A stretch of DNA of 64,000 nt, from NCBI GenBank assembly GCA_016707175.1, contig JADJIB010000002.1, positions 124,001-188,000 of the forward strand. The letters run 5' to 3'. Shown piece by piece: positions 21,528 to 30,099 of the stretch (positions within the stretch are counted from its first letter, which is position 1; each line of letters starts with the position of its first letter). Source of the stretch: Candidatus Phosphoribacter hodrii. GTDB lineage: Bacteria > Actinomycetota > Actinomycetes > Actinomycetales > Dermatophilaceae. Made by a program: the position numbers and the translations under genes. The notes beneath the pieces are model-generated. The model saw only the letters and a list, made by a program, of their open reading frames with translations, ran no database searches and was not told where the DNA came from.

Positions 21528-22073
21528 TCAGCGCCGGTAACCGTTGGCCCGCGGGCACACGTGCCCGGTCGGGTCCAGCGGCCCACCGCAGAACGGGCAC
21601 GGGGGGCGGCCGGCGGAGATCAGCGCCCGCGTGCGACGCGCGAACGCCCGCGCTTGGGCCGGCGGCAGGGTGACCCGCACGACACCCAGCGGCGGCAACT
21701 CGATCGCGTCCTCGTCCTCAGGGTCGGCGTCGGCGGGTGGTTCGGCGTCGCGCAGCGCCTCGATGAGGACGACGTTGCGGTCGGGGTCCCAGCCGAGCGA
21801 CAAGGTGGTGACGCGGAATTCGTCCTCGATCGGCGTGTCCAAGGGCGCGTCATCGCTGTATGCCGCGGCCGCAGCATCGCCGCCCGCCGCACCGCCTCGC
21901 TCGTCGAGGATGTCCAGGAGGCGGTCGGCGAGAATGCCCAACTGCTCCTTCTCGCACGACACGCTGACCAGGCGTCGACCGGCCCGAGCCTGCAGGAAGA
22001 AGGTCCGCTGCCCGGGCGGGCCGACCGTGCCTGCGACGAAGCGCTCCGGTGGATCGAACTCGAAGACCGACAT
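21528..22073 (-). CDS. DUF3090 protein with C-terminal zinc ribbon
   Basis: Conserved actinobacterial protein of 181 residues of unknown function. It starts MSVFEFDPPERFVAGTVG and ends in a likely zinc site, CPFCGGPLDPTGHVCPRANG (Cys-x2-Cys ... His-x-Cys). TAGGGT lies seven bases before the ATG at 22073, suggesting an extra leaderless promoter inside the operon. Its neighbours are the phosphoglycerate-mutase homologue (10 bases upstream) and SCO1664 (13 bases downstream). Confidence 0.88.
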   Translation of the reverse strand: MSVFEFDPPERFVAGTVGPPGQRTFFLQARAGRRLVSVSCEKEQLGILADRLLDILDERGGAAGGDAAAAAYSDDAPLDTPIEDEFRVTTLSLGWDPDRNVVLIEALRDAEPPADADPEDEDAIELPPLGVVRVTLPPAQARAFARRTRALISAGRPPCPFCGGPLDPTGHVCPRANGYRR

Positions 22074-22083
22074 GACAAAAACC

Positions 22084-22896
22084 CTAACTGCTCGCAGACA
22101 CCGGCTCGTCGACAGCGCCGCCGCCTGGACCCGCGTCCGCACCCGCGCCGCCGCCCACGGCGGCATCACCGGACGCTGCGGCGGCCGGGGGCACGAGCCC
22201 CGCCAGTGACCCCCCGATGTCGTTGGTCCGCACGACGAACGGCCGGGTGCTGGTGAAGCGCACCACCGACACCGATGCCGGGTCGACGACGATCCGTTGG
22301 AAGAGATCGAGGTGGGTGCCCGCGGCGTCGGCGAGGATCGCCTTGATGACGTCGCCGTGCGACACCGCGACCCAGATCGCCTCCGGGCCATGGGCGGCCG
22401 CCACCTGCGCGTCGATCTCCCGGATCGCGGCCACCGCGCGAGCCGACATCGCCGCGATCGACTCACCCGGCATACCGGCGCTCTCCCCCTCGCCCGGCGG
22501 GAAGGCGGCGGCCGACGGGTGGTCCTGCACGACCCGCCACAGCGGTTCCTTGGCGAGCTCAGCCAGCGGCCGCCCCGTCCACGCCCCGTAGCGGCACTCC
22601 CCCAGCCGCTCGTCCACGTCGAGGGGTATGCCGCCCGCTTCCGTCCCAGCCTCGGCGTCAGCGTCCGCTTGAGCCTCACCGAAAGCAAGGATCCGCTCGG
22701 CGGTCTCCACACACCGGGGCAGCGGCGACGACACGAGCCGGACGGGGGCCAACCCGGCCTCCCGCAGCCGCCGACCGACGGCATCGGCCTGCTCGCGACC
22801 GACCTCGTCGAGGTTCACGCCGGGCAACCATCCGGCGAGCACGCCGGAGGCGTTGGCGGTCGTTCGGCCATGGCGGACGAGCAGGACGGTGGGCAC
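22084..22896 (-). CDS. Histidine phosphatase (phosphoglycerate-mutase family)
   Basis: Phosphatase or mutase of 270 residues with catalytic LVRHGRTTAN at the N-terminus, SSPLPRCVETAE and AVSHGDVIKAIL (second catalytic His). It matches the actinobacterial MSMEG_4193-type members that accompany DUF3090 and mshC. The C-terminal 40 residues are a low-complexity Gly/Ala tail. The GTG at 22896 has TACGGT six bases upstream, so the operon probably starts here with a leaderless message. It is divergent from corA. Confidence 0.87.
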   Translation of the reverse strand: MPTVLLVRHGRTTANASGVLAGWLPGVNLDEVGREQADAVGRRLREAGLAPVRLVSSPLPRCVETAERILAFGEAQADADAEAGTEAGGIPLDVDERLGECRYGAWTGRPLAELAKEPLWRVVQDHPSAAAFPPGEGESAGMPGESIAAMSARAVAAIREIDAQVAAAHGPEAIWVAVSHGDVIKAILADAAGTHLDLFQRIVVDPASVSVVRFTSTRPFVVRTNDIGGSLAGLVPPAAAASGDAAVGGGAGADAGPGGGAVDEPVSASS

Positions 22897-22957
22897 GCCG
22901 TCACCGTATCGGCATGTCTCGGTGTGCGCCTGCGGGGTGCTGTGGCAGATTGGGCGG

Positions 22958-23959
22958 GTGATTGTTGACCAGGCCATGTACATCGATGGGATCCGCCTTG
23001 CGGTGGCGGATCTCAGCGACGAGTTGGCCGCCCTGCGTGCGAGCGCGTCGGGGTTCCTGTGGATCGGTCTGAAGGACCCCACTGACGAGGAGTTCGAGCT
23101 CGTCAACGCTGAATTGGGCCTGCACCCCCTCGCCGTCGAGGACGCCGTCATGGGTAACCAGCGGGCGAAGATCGACGCCTACGAAGGCAGCCTGCTCGCG
23201 GTCCTCAAGACCCTGCGCTACGTCGAACGCACCTCCGACATCGAGACCGGCGAGGTCATGGTCTTCGTGGGCGACCGGTTCGTCGTCTCGGTGCGGCGCG
23301 GCGAGGCCAACCCCCTTGACCATGTGCGTCGGCGGCTCGAGTCAGACCCCGCGCAACTGCGGCTGGGCCCGCTGGCCGTCCTGCACGCGGTGATGGACAG
23401 CGTCGTGGACAACTACGAGGTCATTGACCGTTATATCGCCGAGGACCTCACCGAGATCGAGCATCAGGTCTTTGGCGAGCACACCAGCCTGGACTCCAGC
23501 GCGATCTATCGGCTCAAGCGTGAGGTGCTCGAGTTCCGTCGGGCGGCCTACCCCTTGGCCGAGGCGCTGCGGCGGTTCCCGTTCCTCAACTACGTCGGCA
23601 AGGGCGAGAAGAAGGTCCTCCCCTTCTTCCGCGACGTCGAGGACCACCTGGCCCGCACCAACGACCACGTCGAGTCCTATGACCGACTGCTCTCCGAAAT
23701 CCTCAGCGCCCACCTGGCCAAGGTCACCGTCCAGCAGAACGAAGACATGCGCCGCATCTCGGCCTGGGTCGCGATGGCGGCCGTGCCGACGATGATCGCC
23801 GGCATCTACGGGATGAACTTCGAGTTCATGCCCGAGTTGACGGCCTACGTTTACATCGGCGACGCCAAGTTCTACTGGGGCTATTTCGCGATCATGGGTC
23901 TCATGGCCGTCGCCTGTGGCGGGCTGTTCGCCTTCTTCCGCAGGCACGGCTGGCTCTGA
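22958..23959 (+). CDS. corA: CorA-family magnesium/cobalt transporter
   Basis: Pentameric divalent-cation channel of 333 residues in the inner membrane. The large cytoplasmic domain is followed by two C-terminal membrane helices, the first ending in YGMNFEFMPEL, the family's GMN selectivity motif. The N-terminal region has HPLAVEDA, also typical. The GTG at 22958 is preceded at six bases by CAGATT, a near-consensus -10 that suggests a leaderless transcript. It converges with uppP; a perfect palindrome made of two copies of the iterated motif lies between them. Confidence 0.93.
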   Translation: MIVDQAMYIDGIRLAVADLSDELAALRASASGFLWIGLKDPTDEEFELVNAELGLHPLAVEDAVMGNQRAKIDAYEGSLLAVLKTLRYVERTSDIETGEVMVFVGDRFVVSVRRGEANPLDHVRRRLESDPAQLRLGPLAVLHAVMDSVVDNYEVIDRYIAEDLTEIEHQVFGEHTSLDSSAIYRLKREVLEFRRAAYPLAEALRRFPFLNYVGKGEKKVLPFFRDVEDHLARTNDHVESYDRLLSEILSAHLAKVTVQQNEDMRRISAWVAMAAVPTMIAGIYGMNFEFMPELTAYVYIGDAKFYWGYFAIMGLMAVACGGLFAFFRRHGWL

Positions 23960-23983
23960 GCGCACGCGCCTCCCGATGCCCCA

Positions 23984-24007
23984 GGTATGCCGCGCGCGCG
24001 GCATACC
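23984..24007. terminator. 24-base perfect palindrome from two inverted GGTATGCCG motifs
   Basis: GGTATGCCGCGC is followed at once by its reverse complement. It lies in the 62-base gap between the convergent corA and uppP genes. The pair could form a strong stem in RNA from either direction, although there is almost no loop and no U-tract. In Neisseria and Haemophilus, inverted uptake-signal pairs are used in this position as terminators, so a similar use is proposed here. Confidence 0.5.
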
Positions 24008-24021
24008 CCCACGGGCTTGCC

Positions 24022-24876
24022 TCACTGGGCGGTGAGCCAGCCCGCTCCCAGCGCGACGACGATGAGCGCGCCGAGCACGACGCGGTAGAGGACGAACGCC
24101 GTCAACTTGTGCCCGGCGACGAACTTGAGCAGCCAGGCGATCGAGGCATAGGCGACCCCGAAGGCCACAACCACGCCGACGGCCATCTGCCCGATGCCCA
24201 GCCCCTTCAGGTCAGTCGTGGCCGCCTCGAACAGGCCCGCAGCGGTCAGCGCGGGGATGGCGAGGAAGAAGGACAGCCGGGTCGCGGTCACTCGGTCGAT
24301 CCCGCGGAACAGCCCGGCCGAGATCGTCGCGCCGGAGCGGCTGACGCCGGGGACGAGTGAGAAGCACTGCACGAGCCCGATGATCAGCCCGTCCTTCATC
24401 GTCACCGTCGACTCGCCGCGCTCAGCGCCCTCGCGCACCAACTTGGCGTGTCGCGACTCGGCCAGCCACATGACGACGCTCCAGATGATCAGTGCCGCGG
24501 CGACTACCCAGAGGCTGCGCAGCGGCCCAGCAATCACCTTGCGCAGGGCGAAGCCCACGAGCGCCACCGGGATCGAGCCGACGATGACCGCCCACGCCAG
24601 CGCGTAGTCCGGCAGCGCCCGCTCGTCGGGCCGGGTGATCCCGCGGAACCACGCGCGCGCCAGCCGCACGATGTCCTGCCAGAAGTAGACGAAGGTCGCC
24701 ACGATCGCGCCGAGCTGGATGATCGCGGTGTATGCCGTGACCGCCGGGTCCGCGACGTCCAGCCCGAGCAGCTTCTCGGTCACCGTGAGGTGCCCGGTCG
24801 AGGACACGGGCAGGAACTCGGTGAGCCCCTCGACGATGCCGAGGATGACCGACTGGACGTAGCTGAGATCCGACAC
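24022..24876 (-). CDS. uppP: Undecaprenyl-diphosphatase
   Basis: Membrane enzyme that recycles undecaprenyl pyrophosphate to the monophosphate carrier for cell-wall synthesis (BacA family; linked to bacitracin tolerance). The 284-residue protein begins VILGIVEGLTEFLPVSSTGH, with the catalytic Glu and PVSSTGH motif, and has a second signature VPGVSRSGAT. About eight hydrophobic segments are seen. The GTG at 24876 has TAGGCT eight bases upstream, indicating leaderless transcription. Confidence 0.96.
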   Translation of the reverse strand: MSDLSYVQSVILGIVEGLTEFLPVSSTGHLTVTEKLLGLDVADPAVTAYTAIIQLGAIVATFVYFWQDIVRLARAWFRGITRPDERALPDYALAWAVIVGSIPVALVGFALRKVIAGPLRSLWVVAAALIIWSVVMWLAESRHAKLVREGAERGESTVTMKDGLIIGLVQCFSLVPGVSRSGATISAGLFRGIDRVTATRLSFFLAIPALTAAGLFEAATTDLKGLGIGQMAVGVVVAFGVAYASIAWLLKFVAGHKLTAFVLYRVVLGALIVVALGAGWLTAQ

Positions 24877-24882
24877 GAGGGA

Positions 24883-25962
24883 TCAGCCTAGCCCGGCCTC
24901 CTGCGCCACCTCGGCCATCGTGTGGACTATGGCGCGCCGGTGCTCCATCGACGGCCCGTAGGGCGCGACCGACAGGGTGGTCACCCCGGCCTCCTGGTAT
25001 GCCGCCAACCGGTCCCGGATCCGCTCGCGCGGCCCGAGCAGGCTGGTGGCGTCGAGGAACTCCCGAGGCACCGCGGCGGCGGCATCCCGGGCCTTGCCGT
25101 CGAGGTAGAGGTCCTGGATGAGCTTGGCTTCCTTCTCGAAGCCCATCCGGCAGGCGAGTTGGTTGTAGAAGTTCTTCTCCCGCGACCCCATGCCCCCGAT
25201 GTAGAGGGCGGCATAACCGGCGACCGCGGCATACGCGTAGTCCAGGTCGTCCGTGACGACGACGGGGACGGTGGGCACGATGTCGAAGCCGGCGAGCGGC
25301 GCGGTCCCGTCTGCGCCCTTGCCCGCGCGGCGGGCGCCGGTCTCGAGCGACCCGATGAGGTCACCGGCGAACTCGGGCGAGAAGAAGATCGCCAGCCAGC
25401 CATCGGCGATCTCGCCGGTGAGCTCGAGGTTCTTGGGGCCGACCGCGGCCAGGTAGATGGGGATCTGCCCGTCGCGCACCGGTCGCACGCCGAGTTTGAG
25501 GGCCTTGCCGGGCCCGTCCGGCAGCGGCAGGGTGAAGTGGCGGCCCTCGTAGCTAACGACGTCGCGTCGCAGCGCCATCCGCACGATGTCGACGTATTCG
25601 CGGGTGCGGCCCAGCGGGGCGTCGAAGCGCACACCGTGCCAGCCTTCGCTCACCTGCGGCCCGCTGACGCCCAGGCCGAGCCGGAACCGGCCGCCGGAGA
25701 GCGAGTCGAGCGTGGCCGCGGTCATGGCGGTCATCGCCGGGGTGCGGGCCGGGATCTGCATGACGGCCGCGCCGAGGTGGATGCGCTGGGTGCGGGCGCC
25801 GACCCAGGACAGCACGGTCGGAGAGTCCGAGCCGTAGGCCTCGGCGACCCAGGCCACCGAGTAGCCCAGCCGATCCGCTTCCTCGGCCAGCGTGACGTTG
25901 GATTGGTCGTTGCCGGCACCCCAGTAGCCGAGGTTCAGTCCGAGGCGCATCGTGTGGGTCAC
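24883..25962 (-). CDS. LLM-class F420-dependent oxidoreductase
   Basis: Flavin/F420-dependent enzyme of the luciferase-like monooxygenase fold, 359 residues. The start LGLNLGYWG, the core GGRFRLGLGVSGPQVSEGWHG and IPIYLAAVGPKNLELTGEIADGW are characteristic of actinobacterial F420 members. The substrate is unknown. The GTG at 25962 is favoured because TAGCCT lies six bases upstream; ATG at 25950 is the alternative. It is six bases from uppP on the same strand but each has its own -10 element. Confidence 0.87.
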   Translation of the reverse strand: MTHTMRLGLNLGYWGAGNDQSNVTLAEEADRLGYSVAWVAEAYGSDSPTVLSWVGARTQRIHLGAAVMQIPARTPAMTAMTAATLDSLSGGRFRLGLGVSGPQVSEGWHGVRFDAPLGRTREYVDIVRMALRRDVVSYEGRHFTLPLPDGPGKALKLGVRPVRDGQIPIYLAAVGPKNLELTGEIADGWLAIFFSPEFAGDLIGSLETGARRAGKGADGTAPLAGFDIVPTVPVVVTDDLDYAYAAVAGYAALYIGGMGSREKNFYNQLACRMGFEKEAKLIQDLYLDGKARDAAAAVPREFLDATSLLGPRERIRDRLAAYQEAGVTTLSVAPYGPSMEHRRAIVHTMAEVAQEAGLG

Positions 25963-26001
25963 CGGACCAGGCTAGCGGCGCGGGCGGATAGGTTGTGGGT
26001 C

Positions 26002-26943
26002 ATGCTTTCCCGTCACCTGGGCCGCAGCGGCTTGGCTGTCTCGCGCCTGGGCCTGGGCACCCTCACGTGGGGCGTCGAGGTCGACGAGGAGGGCGCCCGC
26101 GATCAGCTCACGGCCTTCGTCGCGGCGGGCGGCACGCTGGTGGACACGGCCCACGGGTATGGCGCAGGGGCGGCCGAGACGATGCTCGGCACTCTGCTCA
26201 AAGCCCGCGCGGTGCCGCGCGAGGATCTCGTCCTGGTCACCAAGGCCGGCATCCGGCAGGAGGGCGACCGACGGATCGTCGACGTGTCCCGACGTGGGTT
26301 GTTGCGTGAGTTGGACGGGTCACTGGCGCGGTTGGGCACCGATCACGTCGACGTGTGGCTGGCTCACGCGTGGAGCGACAGCGTCCCGTTGGAGGAGACG
26401 CTCGGAGCCCTGGAGTATGCCGTGTCGTCCGGTCGCGCTCGCTACGTCGGGGTCTCCAACTACTCGGGTTGGCAGACCGCACGCGCCTTCTCGCTGTTGG
26501 AGTCGGCTCGGATCCCGTTGGTGGCCAACGAGATCGAGCATTCGCTGCTGCACCGCGACGGAGAGCATGAGGTGTTGCCGGCTGCGCAAGCGTTGGGCTT
26601 CGGGGTGTTGGCCTGGGCCCCGCAGGGTCGGGGCATTCTGACCGGGAAGTATCGGGGCGGCATACCGCCGCAGTCTCGGGCCGCATCCCGGGTCTTCCCA
26701 CGGTTCCTCGAGCGCTACCTCGACGAGCGGGCGGTCTCGATCTCCGATGCGGTCGTCACGGCCGCACGTGGGTTGGACGTCCCGCCGTCGCAGGTCGCGC
26801 TTGCTTGGGCTCGCGACACGCCGGGGGTGAGCGCCGTGCTCGTGGGTGCTCGGACGCTGACTCAGTTGCAGACGGCGCTGGGCAGTGAGTCGATCGACCT
26901 TCCGGGCCCGGTCCGCGACGCTTTGGACGACGTCTCGGCCTGA
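26002..26943 (+). CDS. Aldo/keto reductase
   Basis: NADPH-dependent carbonyl reductase of 313 residues with a TIM barrel. The catalytic tetrad is visible: Asp and Tyr in DTAHGYG, Lys in VTKAG and His in WLAHAWSD. The cofactor-binding end has GVSNYSGW and VLVGARTLTQL. TAGGTT seven bases before the ATG at 26002 marks a leaderless start. The stop lies just before the stop of the convergent acidic protein as it would be if its frame were intact. Confidence 0.92.
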   Translation: MLSRHLGRSGLAVSRLGLGTLTWGVEVDEEGARDQLTAFVAAGGTLVDTAHGYGAGAAETMLGTLLKARAVPREDLVLVTKAGIRQEGDRRIVDVSRRGLLRELDGSLARLGTDHVDVWLAHAWSDSVPLEETLGALEYAVSSGRARYVGVSNYSGWQTARAFSLLESARIPLVANEIEHSLLHRDGEHEVLPAAQALGFGVLAWAPQGRGILTGKYRGGIPPQSRAASRVFPRFLERYLDERAVSISDAVVTAARGLDVPPSQVALAWARDTPGVSAVLVGARTLTQLQTALGSESIDLPGPVRDALDDVSA

Positions 26944-27338
26944 GCCGGCTCAGCCGCGCTCGTCCTCTTCGTCGTCGTCCTCGTCGTCGTCTTCCTCTCG
27001 TCGTCGTCGTCGTCCTCATCGTCGGTGTCGTCGAAGTCGACGTCCTCGTCGTCGAGGCCGGCATAGACGGTGACTTTGCCCTCGACCGCGGCGCGCGGGT
27101 CGACCACCTCGTCATCGTCGTCGTCGAAGTCGTCCTCGTCGCCGTAGACCGCCAGCGGCGTGGCGACCTCCGTGGCCGCGAACAGCACCTCGTCGTAGTC
27201 GTCGAAGGCTTCCGCCAGGGCCTCGGCCGCGGCGATGACGCCCGGGTCGTCGGGGTCGCGGCGGGTCGTGGCAACCTCGAGGTGGCGCTCCAGCGCAGAA
27301 ACGAGCAGGGCGAGTGCGGCACGCGGGTCGGCGGTCAT
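26862..27338 (-). CDS. Acidic-tailed actinobacterial protein of unknown function, tail frameshifted
   Basis: The N-terminal part (MTADPRAALALLVSALERHLEVA, then EALAEAFDDYDEVLF) is a helical domain found in actinobacterial hypothetical proteins sometimes labelled primosomal. The rest is strongly acidic. Near 27002 the Asp-coding GAC repeat changes frame: as read, the tail becomes KTTTRTTTKR and runs on to 26862, antisense to the aldo/keto reductase. In the neighbouring frame it would continue as an Asp/Glu tail ending DERG with a stop at 26950, just past the reductase stop. One or two bases are therefore probably missing or extra. TACCTT six bases before the ATG marks a leaderless start. Confidence 0.75.
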   Translation of the reverse strand: MTADPRAALALLVSALERHLEVATTRRDPDDPGVIAAAEALAEAFDDYDEVLFAATEVATPLAVYGDEDDFDDDDDEVVDPRAAVEGKVTVYAGLDDEDVDFDDTDDEDDDDDERKTTTRTTTKRTSAAEPAQAETSSKASRTGPGRSIDSLPSAVCN

Positions 27339-27408
27339 GCTACGAAGGTATCGGGTCCACGTCACGAATGGGCCACCGGTCCGGCGAACGCCCTGTGGAC
27401 GGTGCCTG

Positions 27409-28758
27409 TCAGGCCAGGTCGAGGAACCGCCGCAACACCCTCGCGCCGAACTGCAGGGAGTCGACTGGCACCCGCTCGTCGATGCCGTGGAACATCGACA
27501 CGAAGTCGAGGTCCGGGGGCAGCCGCAGCGGCGCGAAGCCGTATCCGGTGATCCCGAGCCGGGCCAGCGCCTTGTTGTCGGTGCCGCCGGAGAGGCAGTA
27601 GGGCAGGACGTGGGCGCCGGGGTCTTCGGCCAGCAAGGCCTGCTTCATCGCCTGCACCAGTGAGCCGGTGAATGGCGCATCGAGGGCACGATCGTGGTGG
27701 ACGACCTCAACCTCGACGTGCTCCCCCGCGAGCTCGCGGATCGTCGCCATGAGCGACTCCTCGTGCCCGGGCAGGAACCGGCAGTCGAGGGCGGCGGTCG
27801 CCGTCTGCGGGATGACGTTCATCTTGTAGCCGCTGGAGAGCATCGTCGGCTGGGCGGTGTCGCGCAGCGTCCCGAGGACGAATCCGGCTGCGCCCCCGAG
27901 GGTTTGGAGCAGTTCGGTGGGGAAGACGGAGGGGTCGTGCGCGGCATACGGGATGCCGGTGATCTCCGAGAGCCCGTCGAGGAGGCCGCTGACGGAGGCG
28001 ACGTATTCGCGGGGCCAGACGTGCGCGTCGATGCGCGCGAGCGCCTGCGCGAGGCGGACGACCGCGTTGGAGTCGTTGGGGACCGAGCCGTGGCCGGCGC
28101 GGCCGTGGGCGTGCAGGCGCAGCCAGGCGATGCCCTTCTCGGCCGTCTGCAGGAGGTAGGCGCGGGTGGGTGCTCCGGTATGCCGCGTCGGCACCGTCAC
28201 GCTGAAGCCGCCCACCTCGCTGATCGCCTCGCTGGCCCCCTCGAACCACTCGGGGTGTTTGGCGACGACCCACTGGCTCCCGTAGACGCCGCCGGCCTCC
28301 TCGTCGGCGAAGAAGACGAAGGTCGTCGTGCGGGCGGGCTTGGCGCCGGTGCGGGCCAGGTCGCGGACCGACGCGAGAATCATCGCGTCCATGTCCTTCA
28401 TGTCGACGGCGCCGCGGCCCCAGATGCACCCGTCGCGCTCCTCGGCGCCGAACGGATCGACCTGCCAGTCGGCCGCGTTGGCGGGGACGACATCGGTGTG
28501 ACCGTGCACGACGAGGCCGGGCAGGCTCGGGTCGGCGCCCTCGATGCGGACCATGACGCTCGCGCGGCCGGGGCTGCTCTCGACGAGGGCGGGCTCCAGG
28601 CCCACCTCGTGGAGTTGCTCCATGACCCACTCGGCGGCGGCCCGCTCCCCCGGCCCCTGGTTGTCACCGGCGTTGACCGACGGGATGCGGATGAGCTCGG
28701 CACACAGCTGGGCCACCTCGTCCTCGGGACGTATGCCGTTCGCCTGGCTGCTCGTCAT
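27409..28758 (-). CDS. M20/M25/M40-family metallopeptidase
   Basis: Zinc-dependent exopeptidase or deacylase of 449 residues. Metal and catalytic residues are seen in VVHGHTDVVP, the GRGAVDMKD stretch, FFADEEAGG (catalytic Glu pair) and CLSGGTDNKAL. The dimerisation lid lies in the middle. The closest groups are ArgE/DapE-like and dipeptidase homologues; specificity cannot be told. TAGGTT six bases before the ATG at 28758 predicts a leaderless message. Confidence 0.9.
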   Translation of the reverse strand: MTSSQANGIRPEDEVAQLCAELIRIPSVNAGDNQGPGERAAAEWVMEQLHEVGLEPALVESSPGRASVMVRIEGADPSLPGLVVHGHTDVVPANAADWQVDPFGAEERDGCIWGRGAVDMKDMDAMILASVRDLARTGAKPARTTTFVFFADEEAGGVYGSQWVVAKHPEWFEGASEAISEVGGFSVTVPTRHTGAPTRAYLLQTAEKGIAWLRLHAHGRAGHGSVPNDSNAVVRLAQALARIDAHVWPREYVASVSGLLDGLSEITGIPYAAHDPSVFPTELLQTLGGAAGFVLGTLRDTAQPTMLSSGYKMNVIPQTATAALDCRFLPGHEESLMATIRELAGEHVEVEVVHHDRALDAPFTGSLVQAMKQALLAEDPGAHVLPYCLSGGTDNKALARLGITGYGFAPLRLPPDLDFVSMFHGIDERVPVDSLQFGARVLRRFLDLA

Positions 28759-28876
28759 GGCCCCAACCTAACCTGGCGAGGGCTCTGCAGGCGGGGTGGG
28801 CTTGTCGATTCGGTGGGTGTTTGTGGGGCGTGGTTCCGCTGGACGGGTATGGGGGTGCGTGACAGGCTCTGGGGGC

Positions 28877-29719
28877 ATGGACGAGTCGACGATCGAGGTC
28901 ACGAGCCGGGACGGCATACGGCTGCAGGTCTATCGCTGGGCGCCCGATGGTGAGCCGCGCGCGGTGGTGCAGATCCAGCATGGTTTGGGCGAACATGCGT
29001 TGCGCTACAAGCGATTTGCGCAGGCGCTGACCGATGCTGGGTATCTCGTCTATGCGCCGGACGGGCGTGGGTCGGGGCGGACGGCGCAGGGGCGGTATGG
29101 GCACTGGGGCGAGGACTCGTGGCCGGGCTGGGTCGACGATGTGGCGCGGCTCAACGCGCGGATCCGGGCCGATCACCCGGGGCTGCCGCTGGTGCTGTTC
29201 GGGCACTCGATGGGGTCGTTCGCGACCCAGCAGTTCTTGGTGGACCACTCGGGCGATGTTGATGCGGTCGTGTTGTCGGGGACGACCGAGGTGTCCGGGC
29301 TGGTGCCGATGCTCGACAGCCCTGAGCCGGCGGATCTGAGCGCGTTCAATGCGGGGTTTGAGCACCGGACCGGGTTCGAGTGGCTGAGCCGGGACGAGGC
29401 CGAGGTTGACTTGTATGTGGCGGACGAGGGGTGTGGGTTCGCGTCGGAGCCGTTCCGCGGGATTCCGACGTTGTTGGCGGCGGCCGACCCGGAGCGGTTG
29501 GCGGGGATCCGTGCGGACCTGCCGATCCTGCTGGTGTCCGGGAGTGCCGATCCGTTGGCCGGTGGTGGTGCTGCGGTCGAGTTGGTGGGTCAGCGCTATC
29601 GGGACGCCGGTGTGCGGGACGTGACCGTGACGATCTATCCCGAGGCGCGCCACGAACTCCTCAACGAAACCAACCGCGACGAAGTCACCGCCGACATCCT
29701 CCGCACCATCGGGGGCTGA
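28877..29719 (+). CDS. Alpha/beta hydrolase, monoacylglycerol-lipase type
   Basis: Serine hydrolase of 280 residues. The N-terminal part has QHGLGEHALRY, then DGRGSGRT, the nucleophile elbow FGHSMGS, Asp in SADPLAG and the final His in EARHELLNE, which together match the monoglyceride lipase/lysophospholipase group. CAGGCT eight bases before the ATG at 28877 may be its -10 element. It is the last chromosomal gene before the accessory island; the island begins within about 170 bases of its stop. Confidence 0.88.
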   Translation: MDESTIEVTSRDGIRLQVYRWAPDGEPRAVVQIQHGLGEHALRYKRFAQALTDAGYLVYAPDGRGSGRTAQGRYGHWGEDSWPGWVDDVARLNARIRADHPGLPLVLFGHSMGSFATQQFLVDHSGDVDAVVLSGTTEVSGLVPMLDSPEPADLSAFNAGFEHRTGFEWLSRDEAEVDLYVADEGCGFASEPFRGIPTLLAAADPERLAGIRADLPILLVSGSADPLAGGGAAVELVGQRYRDAGVRDVTVTIYPEARHELLNETNRDEVTADILRTIGG

Positions 29720-29885
29720 GCGCTTAGCCCGTCGCCAGCCTGGTGAGGGCCGTGCGATCAACGGCCCGGAACAGACCCTCCCATCCCAGAACGGCATCGA
29801 GCCGCGAGCCATCCTCGATGCCTTCAACGCAAGGCGCTAAGGAAATGCCCGAAGACGGGCTTGAGGCTGTTCGCTGCGCGGGGTC

Positions 29886-30099
29886 TTAGAATCCATACTT
29901 CTCCTTGCGGAGGCGAAATGCCTTTTCGCCACCCTCCATCACTGTCGTAATCTGGCTGCGCACAGCGGCGACGTCGATCGCACCCTGCTCCTTGATGTGG
30001 CCCGCAGATTGATCGCCGGCGTTGACATAAGCGCAGACCAGCACGAGGTCGGCATCGCCGTTGACGACGAGGTTAGCGTTGTGGCTTGAAAAGATTAGT
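29886..30099 (-). pseudogene. 3' fragment of the PHP-domain ATPase gene (TrlF-like)
   Basis: Encodes the last part of the ATPase: FSSHNANLVVNGDADLV, with the H-loop-type His (SHNAN), then GDQSAGHIKEQGAIDV and TVMEGGEKAFRLRKEKYGF before the stop. This matches the C-terminal end of SMC-like ATPases with N-terminal PHP domains (TrlF family). The ISL3-family element separates it from the middle fragment. Removing the element and one copy of ACTAATCT joins RQLI directly to FSSHNAN in frame. Confidence 0.85.

Noticed and set aside
26950..27020. Trinucleotide (GTC/GAC) run as a microsatellite
   Set aside because: It codes for an Asp/Glu tail of the acidic protein; only the frame change is of interest.
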